Part shown: positions 1 through 4,737 of the stretch, piece after piece
How the letters are laid out: the number at the start of each line of letters is the position of its first letter
How positions within the stretch are numbered: position 1 is the first letter of the stretch
Assembly (NCBI GenBank): GCA_947458305.1
Contig: CANGZO010000122.1
Span: 1-7,012 of the forward strand
DNA: 7,012 bases
From: Comamonadaceae bacterium
GTDB lineage: Bacteria > Pseudomonadota > Gammaproteobacteria > Burkholderiales > Burkholderiaceae_C
Reading direction: 5' to 3'
The notes under the pieces: model-generated
The model's input: the letters and a program-made list of their open reading frames with translations, nothing else
Database searches by the model: none
Told to the model about the DNA's origin: nothing
Position numbers and translations under genes: made by a program

Positions 1-275
1 GACATGTAGTCCCAAATGGGCATCCGAAACTCCGGCTGAAAGTTCAGCTTTTCGATCACGCTGAAGTCGGCTTGCAAGCCCGCCGTGTGCCGCGCCCAAG
101 TGACATCACTCACCTTGCCTGTCCGAGCAGCCGGGCGCAGCTCGGCCATGCAGGCCGACAAATCGGTGCTTTGCGCCCAAGCGGCGGGTGCGAGCAGAGC
201 GCTGGCCAGCACCGCGCTGATGCTGGCAGCGCGCACCAAGGCTTTGGTGCATGGGTTAGATGGGCATGGTGTCAT
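1..275 (-). CDS. mltB: Lytic murein transglycosylase, MltB family (N-terminal 91 residues, cut by window edge)
   Basis: The visible part is an export signal followed by the start of a lytic transglycosylase domain. In this family the enzyme cleaves the MurNAc-GlcNAc bond of peptidoglycan, forming 1,6-anhydro-MurNAc, in the periplasm. Residues 1-34 form a signal peptide: Lys11 and Arg15, a hydrophobic stretch at about 16-32, and a likely signal peptidase I site after Ala-Trp-Ala (32-34). I see no lipobox, so it is probably a soluble periplasmic form and not a lipoprotein like E. coli MltB. The domain call rests on the C-x-x-x-L-R segment (42-47) and on VIEKLNFQPEFRMPIWDYM (73-91), which matches the conserved start of the SLT_2 domain (YQPEF...PIWDY). 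The catalytic Glu lies outside the window. The ATG at 275-273 is chosen because AGGGA lies 9 nt upstream. It sits 88 bp after the monooxygenase, and I see no convincing promoter of its own. MltB family is fairly sure; the exact subtype is not. Confidence 0.82.
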   Translation of the reverse strand, partial: MTPCPSNPCTKALVRAASISAVLASALLAPAAWAQSTDLSACMAELRPAARTGKVSDVTWARHTAGLQADFSVIEKLNFQPEFRMPIWDYM

Positions 276-363
276 GAAGAAAAGTCCCTGAAAGTTGGTA
301 GGCGTCTGAATGCGCGCCAGCGAATGTACAGCGTCAAGCGCACGAAAGGCAAAGGCTTGCTAT

Positions 364-1563
364 TCACCGACCAATGGGTGCCCCACCCGCATACAACCAA
401 GGCACGTCCATCAAGCGCTCTCCCAAAAGGCGCATTGACAAGTTGCGCCCCCAAGCCACGGGGCCCGTCGCGTGGAAGATGCGGCCGTTGCGAATGGCCC
501 GCGCTTGCACGCGCGCGTTACGTGCCCAGCGTTGCTCGGCATAAGTCTGCAAACGCGCTGACACGCTGCCAGCGCCGTGGGCCAGGCACTGTGCCAGCAC
601 CTGTGCGTCTTCGATGGCCATGCCCGCGCCCTGCGCCAAATAAGGTCTCATGGGGTGAGCAGCATCCCCCAGCAAAGCCACGCGGCCTTGTGCCATTTGC
701 TTGGCCCCATTCAAAGGCTCTCGGTCGTGCAACGCCCACTGCCGCCAGGCCGGCACCGATGCCAAGCGCTCGTGCAAATCACGGCCCACCGCGCCCATGG
801 CCTGCATGAGCGCCTCGGTGTGCCCGACCTGGTCCCAGTCTTGATCTTGGTCTGGCTTATCACCGTGCACGATGGCCACCAGGTTGAGCCACTGCCCACC
901 TCGTACTGGGTAATGCACCACATGCAGCCGCGGCCCCATCCACACGGTGACTTGGTTGCTGCGCAAATGCGCGGGCAAATCGGCCTGCGCCACCAGCGCC
1001 CGATAGGCCAGGTGCCCGGTAAAGCGCGCCGGAGCATCGCCCAGCAACTGCTGGCGCAACGCGCTCCACACGCCGTCAGCCCCGATCAGGGCATCGGCTT
1101 TTACGCTGGCGTCATCGGCAGTACTCACCTCCACACCGTCAGCGGTCTCGCGCCAGCCAAGCACCTTTTGGCCCAAAAGCACTTGCACGCCTGCGGCCAA
1201 AGCGGCGTCGTGCAACAGACTTTGCAAATCGGCCCGGTGGAGGGTCGCGTAAGGCGCGCCATACAGCGCTTGCGCCCGCGCGCCCAAGGTCAGCGTGCCC
1301 AGCGCCTGCCCGGTTTGGGCATCACGCGCTTGCAGCTGCCCAGGGAAAGCCGCCATTTGCGACAACGCAGTACCCAAACCCCAGGCCTGCAAAATGCGCG
1401 TCACATTCGGACCCAGCTGGATGCCCGCGCCCTCCTCACTCAGCTGCGGTGCGCGCTCCAGCAATTGCACGGGCACGCCTTGCTGCGCGCACGCCACGGC
1501 AGCGGCCAGCCCACCAATACCGCCGCCCGCGATCACCACTTGTTTGTGCTCTTGGCTTGTCAT
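364..1563 (-). CDS. FAD-dependent aromatic-ring hydroxylase (salicylate / 6-hydroxynicotinate hydroxylase type)
   Basis: This is a class A flavoprotein monooxygenase. The family uses NAD(P)H and O2 to hydroxylate an aromatic ring, often with decarboxylation, in the cytoplasm. Numbered from the ATG, the protein has 399 residues, the usual family length. Visible motifs are the N-terminal dinucleotide fold GGGIGG at 13-18, an acidic end of the second strand (LLER, about 34-37), the DG motif IGADGVWSALR at 160-170, and the FAD-ribityl GD motif GDAAHPMRPYLAQGAG at 299-314, followed by MAIEDA. The basic residue after GDAAHPM recalls 6-hydroxynicotinate 3-monooxygenase (NicC) as well as salicylate and 3-hydroxybenzoate hydroxylases, so the substrate is open. 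The start is uncertain: an in-frame GTG at 1605 would add 14 residues, and neither start has a good ribosome-binding site. I prefer the ATG because the fold begins 8 residues later. It lies 61 nt behind the PIN toxin with no terminator between, so co-transcription is possible. No ring-cleavage or transporter gene is adjacent. Confidence 0.88.
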   Translation of the reverse strand: MTSQEHKQVVIAGGGIGGLAAAVACAQQGVPVQLLERAPQLSEEGAGIQLGPNVTRILQAWGLGTALSQMAAFPGQLQARDAQTGQALGTLTLGARAQALYGAPYATLHRADLQSLLHDAALAAGVQVLLGQKVLGWRETADGVEVSTADDASVKADALIGADGVWSALRQQLLGDAPARFTGHLAYRALVAQADLPAHLRSNQVTVWMGPRLHVVHYPVRGGQWLNLVAIVHGDKPDQDQDWDQVGHTEALMQAMGAVGRDLHERLASVPAWRQWALHDREPLNGAKQMAQGRVALLGDAAHPMRPYLAQGAGMAIEDAQVLAQCLAHGAGSVSARLQTYAEQRWARNARVQARAIRNGRIFHATGPVAWGRNLSMRLLGERLMDVPWLYAGGAPIGR

Positions 1564-1624
1564 GCTGGGATTGTGCGGTAAGCCCCAATTTGAAATCTCA
1601 AGCACTTGATCGAAGGCGTGTACA

Positions 1625-2074
1625 TCAAGCGCCCATCAGCACCGGCAAACCCTGCACCGCAGAAAAATCCCGGTCATGCGTGACCAGGGCCGACGCGCCG
1701 ATCTGCAGCGCCGAGGCCAGCTGCACCGCATCGGGCAACTTCAGGCGGTATTGCACCCGCACCTGGGCCCCCAGACTGGCCACCGCTGCCGACAAAGGCA
1801 CCACTTGGTAGGCGCCCAAAGCCGCCTCGTAACGTTTGGCCAAGGCGGTTTGGCCCGCCTTGAAGGGTCCGGTCAGCACCTCGGCCAATGTCACGGTGCT
1901 CAAGGCCAGTTGGATCTGGCCGCGCTCTGCGGCTTCAAACAGGCCCACAAAACGAGGGGCGAATTCGGCATGGTCTTCAAGAAGGTAAATCCAGGGCGCG
2001 GTGTCCACCAGCACAGTAGCCCCTTCGCTCAGGCCACCCCAAAGCGAGGCAGCAGCACGGGCACGGGTCGCCAC
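1625..2074 (-). CDS. vapC: VapC-like PIN-domain ribonuclease, toxin of a type II toxin-antitoxin pair
   Basis: PIN-domain toxins are Mg2+-dependent endoribonucleases that cut tRNA or rRNA and stop translation when their antitoxin is lost. The 149-residue product shows the acidic quartet of the fold: Asp24 in VLVDTAPWIY, Glu65 in TLAEVLTGP, Asp115 in KLPDAVQLASAL, and Asp134 in the C-terminal THDRDF motif. All four are intact, so the nuclease looks active. It begins 3 nt after the antitoxin stop, the tight coupling usual for such pairs. The start is ambiguous. The GTG at 2074 gives a 20-residue Ala/Arg-rich leader with only a weak ribosome-binding site. A second GTG at 2014 lies 5 nt after a GGGG run (2020-2023) and gives a 129-residue protein beginning right at the first PIN strand, closer to the common VapC length. 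Expression should depend on the antitoxin promoter upstream. The PIN fold is certain; the RNA target cannot be read from sequence. Confidence 0.9.
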   Translation of the reverse strand: MATRARAAASLWGGLSEGATVLVDTAPWIYLLEDHAEFAPRFVGLFEAAERGQIQLALSTVTLAEVLTGPFKAGQTALAKRYEAALGAYQVVPLSAAVASLGAQVRVQYRLKLPDAVQLASALQIGASALVTHDRDFSAVQGLPVLMGA

Positions 2075-2077
2075 CGC

Positions 2078-2341
2078 TCAGGCCCACTCTTCGCGCAGCT
2101 GCGCTACGGCCGGGGCCGCACCCTCCGGCCACAAGCCGCGCCCCGAACCACGCAAGGCCAAAACACCGCCTTGCTTCAATGAGCGGGCTTGTTCCTCACG
2201 CCACCGCTCAACCGGCACCACGACCGCCACCGGTTTGCCGTGGCGCGTGATCACAGTGCTGTAACCCGCTGCCGCCTCCGAGGCGATGAGCGGCAATTGA
2301 GCTCGGGCTTGTTCAAGTCCGTATTGCGGGGTGTCTGACAT
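2078..2341 (-). CDS. Phd/YefM-family antitoxin
   Basis: This small protein (87 residues) should bind and neutralise the downstream PIN toxin and repress its own promoter. Residues 7-45 carry the Phd/YefM DNA-binding and dimerisation fold: YGLEQARAQLPLIASEAAAG, then the signature TVITRHGKPVAVVVP and the aromatic/basic VERW. The C-terminal part (about 46-87) is Gly/Ala-rich with a closing AQLREEWA and is probably the flexible, protease-sensitive toxin-binding tail. The ATG at 2341 is preferred over an in-frame TTG at 2347: AAGGAG (2348-2353) lies 6 nt upstream of the ATG, while the TTG overlaps the end of that site. It is the first gene of a two-gene operon with the toxin. Phd/YefM antitoxins are classically paired with Doc or YoeB toxins, but pairing with VapC-type toxins is also known. 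The family call is strong; a specific gene name is not justified. Confidence 0.9.
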   Translation of the reverse strand: MSDTPQYGLEQARAQLPLIASEAAAGYSTVITRHGKPVAVVVPVERWREEQARSLKQGGVLALRGSGRGLWPEGAAPAVAQLREEWA

Positions 2342-2347
2342 GGTCAA

Positions 2348-2353
2348 CTCCTT
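2348..2353 (-). promoter_or_regulatory. Ribosome-binding site of the antitoxin
   Basis: AAGGAG on the minus strand ends 6 nt before the ATG at 2341. It is a near-perfect Shine-Dalgarno and decides the start against the in-frame TTG at 2347. It is much stronger than anything before the toxin start at 2074, which fits the higher antitoxin than toxin synthesis expected for such modules. Confidence 0.75.
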
Positions 2354-2359
2354 GATTTA

Positions 2360-2374
2360 TGTACAGACTGTACA
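2360..2374. promoter_or_regulatory. Operator of the toxin-antitoxin operon: paired TGTACA palindrome
   Basis: The 15 bases TGTACAGACTGTACA form a perfect palindrome with 7-bp arms around one central base, and contain two TGTACA hexamers whose centres are 9 bp apart. TGTACA is the core motif bound by the YefM antitoxin in the E. coli yefM-yoeB operator (established knowledge), where the two sites are spaced 12 bp apart. Here the palindrome lies 19 bp upstream of the antitoxin ATG and overlaps the proposed -10 element, so bound antitoxin or antitoxin-toxin complex would block RNA polymerase. Binding itself is inferred. Confidence 0.75.
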
Positions 2375-2396
2375 GAAATTTAACGGAGATTGTCAA
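2367..2396 (-). promoter_or_regulatory. Sigma-70 type promoter of the toxin-antitoxin operon
   Basis: Reading the minus strand, a consensus -35 hexamer TTGACA (2396-2391) is followed after 18 nt by TACAGT (2372-2367), which matches the -10 consensus at four of six positions. The -10 lies inside the TGTACA palindrome. The -35 begins about 20 nt after the stop of the aldo/keto reductase, so the module has its own promoter even if the reductase transcript reads through. Confidence 0.65.
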
Positions 2397-2416
2397 TGAA
2401 AACAAACTCGTCTATT

Positions 2417-3412
2417 TCAGCGTCCGTTCATAGGATAAGAAGGATCGTTGTAACCCGGCGTGGACGGATGGCCCGGAGCCACCAGGCTGCTGACCAAGGC
2501 TTCGTCTTCGGCGGTGATCTGCACCTGCAGCGCCCCGGCGTAGTCTTGCCACTGCGCCAGGGTACGGGGCCCCGCGATGACCGCACTCACATGGCGGTTG
2601 GCCAGTACCCAGGCCGTCGCAAAGTGGGCCAAAGACACGCCCTTGCCCTGGCAATGCTGCAACAGAACTTGGGCCACCTGCAGGGACTCTTCGCGGAACT
2701 CTGTTTCCAAAATACGCTTGTCACCCCGGGCGACGCGGCTGCCCTCTGCGGGTGTCTGTCCTGGCGCATATTTGCCCGTGAGCACACCGCGCGCAATCGG
2801 GCTGTAGGGCACCACGCCCAAGCCGTAATGCCCGCACGCCTCCAAAATTTCCACCTCAGGCAAGCGGTTGAGCAGGTTGTAATAAGGCTGGCACACCACG
2901 GGGCCAGGCATGTTCATCTGGCGGGCCATGTTGACCATCTCGGCGATGCGCCAGCCCCGGAAATTGGACACGCCCCAGTAGCGAATCTTGCCGTCGCGCA
3001 GCAAGGTCTCGATGGCCCGCAAGGGCTCTTCCAGGTTCATGCCGTTGTAGTCGCGGTGCAGGTAATAAATGTCCAAGTGGTCGGTATCCAAGCGGCGCAG
3101 GCTGTCTTCGCAGGCGCGCAGCATCCAGCTGCGCGAATACCCTTGCTGGTTGGGCTGGTCCGACATCGGGTTACCGACCTTGCTGGCCAAGACCCACTGC
3201 TGGCGTTGCCCCTTGAGGATTTGGCCCACCATCTCCTCGGACTTGCCCCGCGTGTACACATCAGCGGTGTCGATGAAGTTGCAGCCTTTTTCGTGCGCAT
3301 CGGCCACGATAGCGCGCGCATCTTCCAGCGGCGTTTGGTCACCGAACATCATGGTGCCCAGGCACAGGCGGGACACTTTCAGGGGGCTTTTGCCCAAGGT
3401 GGTCAATTGCAT
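2417..3412 (-). CDS. Aldo/keto reductase
   Basis: The product is a 331-residue NADPH-type aldo/keto reductase with a TIM-barrel fold, expected to reduce aldehydes or ketones to alcohols in the cytoplasm. Numbered from the ATG at 3412, the catalytic tetrad is complete: Asp48 and Tyr53 in FIDTADVYTRG, Lys78 in LASKVG, and His119 in YYLHRDY. Other family marks are the N-terminal LGKSPLKVSRLCLGTMMFG (6-24), GKIRYWGVSNF (141-151), the PYSPIARGVLTGKY loop (about 202-215), and a C-terminal VIAGPRTLAQ cofactor-binding segment (278-287). The start is chosen because GGAG (3421-3424) lies 8 nt upstream; a longer open frame to 3520 would run back through the upstream region and add a stretch unlike the family. 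It resembles the Tas/YajO group of medium-length reductases, but the substrate cannot be told. It lies between a terminator upstream and the toxin-antitoxin promoter downstream, and is probably transcribed alone. I see no terminator after its stop. Confidence 0.92.
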   Translation of the reverse strand: MQLTTLGKSPLKVSRLCLGTMMFGDQTPLEDARAIVADAHEKGCNFIDTADVYTRGKSEEMVGQILKGQRQQWVLASKVGNPMSDQPNQQGYSRSWMLRACEDSLRRLDTDHLDIYYLHRDYNGMNLEEPLRAIETLLRDGKIRYWGVSNFRGWRIAEMVNMARQMNMPGPVVCQPYYNLLNRLPEVEILEACGHYGLGVVPYSPIARGVLTGKYAPGQTPAEGSRVARGDKRILETEFREESLQVAQVLLQHCQGKGVSLAHFATAWVLANRHVSAVIAGPRTLAQWQDYAGALQVQITAEDEALVSSLVAPGHPSTPGYNDPSYPMNGR

Positions 3413-3504
3413 GTCGATTTCTCCAAAGAAACAGGGATGCCGCAAGCGCCTTGGACTGTGGCTCTCGGCACAAAAATATCTTAACCATGTGCTGTGTATC
3501 GGAC

Positions 3505-3519
3505 TGTCCAAAACGGACA
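3505..3519. promoter_or_regulatory. Inverted repeat upstream of the aldo/keto reductase, possible operator
   Basis: TGTCC and GGACA flank a 5-bp AT-rich spacer. A further GGAC immediately to the left (3501-3504) forms an overlapping small palindrome, GGACTGTCC. The repeat lies about 93 bp upstream of the reductase ATG and just beyond the terminator of the previous gene, where a transcription factor could act. No regulator gene is nearby, and no clear -35/-10 pair could be matched to it, so the regulatory role is only suggested. Confidence 0.3.
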
Positions 3520-3520
3520 C

Positions 3521-3551
3521 AAAAAAGCCCGCGCTGATGGGCGCGGGCTTT
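3521..3551 (-). terminator. Rho-independent terminator after the metallo-hydrolase gene
   Basis: On the minus strand an 11-bp stem (AAAGCCCGCGC paired with GCGCGGGCTTT, 6-nt loop) is followed directly by a run of T, six in a row counting those in the stem. It begins 26 nt after the stop codon of the hydrolase. The GC-rich stem and T-run are typical, and separate this gene from the aldo/keto reductase. Confidence 0.9.
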
Positions 3552-3577
3552 GGGGGGATGCAGCTTCAGAGATGCGC

Positions 3578-4540
3578 TCAGGTCATCGGAACAAACTGGT
3601 AGCCATTGCCAGAGGGTGTGATGGAACCAAAGGCCGGGAACGGAAAGTGGAAACCACCGGCCACCATTTTTTCTTTGACCAACATGTCAAAGATGCGGCG
3701 GCGGGTTTGGCGGGCCATCTCTGGGTTCATGTCAAACACCACAGCCCAATCAGGGTTGCGTGCAAACAGGGATGGCACGTTGGTGATGTCTGCCACATAG
3801 GCAAACGACTGGCCTTCAGAGCGCGCCGTGAACAAGGTGTGACCGGGTGTATGGCCAAAAGCGGCCACCGACTGAATGCCAGGGGCCAAAGTGCTGCCTG
3901 GCTCAAACTTGACCAATTGGTCTGGCGTCAACCCAGTCAATGCACGCTTGACGGCCCCAAAAGCGCCTTGCATCTGCGCTGGTGCCGCCGCGATGCGGGC
4001 TTCGTCCGTCCAGAAGGCGTGCTCAGGTGCAGGCACATGCACGCGGGCGTTGGGGTAAACCAAGTTGCCGTTTTTGAAGCGCAAGCCATTGATGTGGTCG
4101 CCATGAAAGTGACTGAGCAGCACGTTGTTGATGTCTTCAGGCTTGAAGCCTGCAGCAGCAAGGTTGCCCAGCAACTTGCCCGTGGTGGGTGGGCCGTTGT
4201 CGGCAAAACCGGTGTCAAACAAATAGCGTTGGTTGCCGTTGATCAACAAAAACGGGGTGTACGGCACATCGATGTAATCGGTGGGCAGGTTTTGCGAGGC
4301 CAGCAGAGCCTTGACTTGGTCAAGCGGCACGGCAGGCACAAACTCCTGACCCAAGGGGCGGCGCACCGCGCCATCGTTCAGGGCAATGACCTCCATGGTC
4401 CCCAACTTCATGCGCCGAAAGCCCACTGCTGGCAATTCGGGTGCGCCGAACTGGGGCGTGTTTTGGGACCACACTGAAGAAAAGGTCAAAGCTGTGGCGC
4501 TGGCCAGGCCGGTACCCAGAAAATGGCGACGATTAAGCAT
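3578..4540 (-). CDS. Exported metallo-beta-lactamase-fold hydrolase, methyl parathion hydrolase-like
   Basis: This 320-residue protein is a binuclear metal hydrolase of the metallo-beta-lactamase fold. Residues 1-26 form a twin-arginine signal (NRRHFLGTG, then a hydrophobic stretch and a likely cleavage near SVWSQ), so it should be exported to the periplasm already folded with its metals. Metal ligands are visible: HFHGDH at 144-149, His234 in GHTPGHT, Asp251 in YVADITN, and His298 in AGGFHFPFPA. The order, spacing and the C-terminal GYQFVP resemble methyl parathion hydrolase, a family that also includes lactonases and arylesterases. The native substrate is unknown; an organophosphatase call would be over-interpretation. 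The ATG at 4540 has GGAG (4546-4549) 5 nt upstream. It stands alone between a hairpin after acnB and its own terminator. About 150 bp of upstream DNA should hold its promoter, but I could not pick a convincing one. Confidence 0.9.
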   Translation of the reverse strand: MLNRRHFLGTGLASATALTFSSVWSQNTPQFGAPELPAVGFRRMKLGTMEVIALNDGAVRRPLGQEFVPAVPLDQVKALLASQNLPTDYIDVPYTPFLLINGNQRYLFDTGFADNGPPTTGKLLGNLAAAGFKPEDINNVLLSHFHGDHINGLRFKNGNLVYPNARVHVPAPEHAFWTDEARIAAAPAQMQGAFGAVKRALTGLTPDQLVKFEPGSTLAPGIQSVAAFGHTPGHTLFTARSEGQSFAYVADITNVPSLFARNPDWAVVFDMNPEMARQTRRRIFDMLVKEKMVAGGFHFPFPAFGSITPSGNGYQFVPMT

Positions 4541-4688
4541 GTGTTCTCCAAAAAATGTGCTTACACCTTACGCTTTACCTGCCCCCCGCCCAAAAACAGG
4601 CAGATTGACCATGGTCTGTGCTCGGACATGCATCGCAGGGATAGGTGCGCAGGTGCAAACAAGAAGTCACACCCACTTTGAGCACCAA

Positions 4689-4716
4689 CACAAACGGCCC
4701 CGAAGGGCCGTTTGTG
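4689..4716 (-). terminator. Hairpin with UUCG tetraloop after acnB, probable terminator or 3' stabiliser
   Basis: CACAAACGGCCC and GGGCCGTTTGTG form a perfect 12-bp stem closed, in the minus-strand transcript, by C(UUCG)G, the unusually stable tetraloop common in bacterial terminators. It starts 21 nt after the acnB stop codon. The sequence that follows on the minus strand (TTGGTGCTC) is a poor U-tract, so termination may be incomplete or Rho-assisted, and the stem may also protect the mRNA 3' end. Confidence 0.75.
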
Positions 4717-4737
4717 CTTTCAGCAAGGGACGGTCGT

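Noticed and set aside
309..337. Possible promoter before the transglycosylase gene (TTGACG as -35)
   Set aside because: At 17-nt spacing the -10 would be CGCATT, which matches the consensus at only two positions.
352..363. Short inverted repeat just after the monooxygenase stop as a terminator
   Set aside because: Only four base pairs can form and there is no T-run.
72..809. Plus-strand open frame of 245 codons at the left end
   Set aside because: It covers the antisense of the transglycosylase signal peptide and the monooxygenase C-terminus, with low-complexity Pro/Arg/Ala composition.
577..1581. Long plus-strand open frame (334 codons) opposite the FAD monooxygenase
   Set aside because: It lies antisense to a gene with clear family motifs, is rich in His, Gln, Arg and Leu as expected of the antisense of GC-rich coding DNA, and shows no recognisable domain.
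2390..3484. Long plus-strand open frame (364 codons) opposite the aldo/keto reductase
   Set aside because: The reductase on the other strand has a complete catalytic tetrad. This frame shows shadow-type composition and no motif.
3410..3520. Longer reductase starting at 3520
   Set aside because: The extra 36 residues do not resemble the family, the frame would begin beside the previous gene's terminator, and the ATG at 3412 has a good ribosome-binding site.
3494..4477. Plus-strand open frame (327 codons) opposite the metallo-hydrolase
   Set aside because: The minus strand encodes all metal ligands and a Tat signal. The plus frame runs through the terminator hairpin and has no domain.
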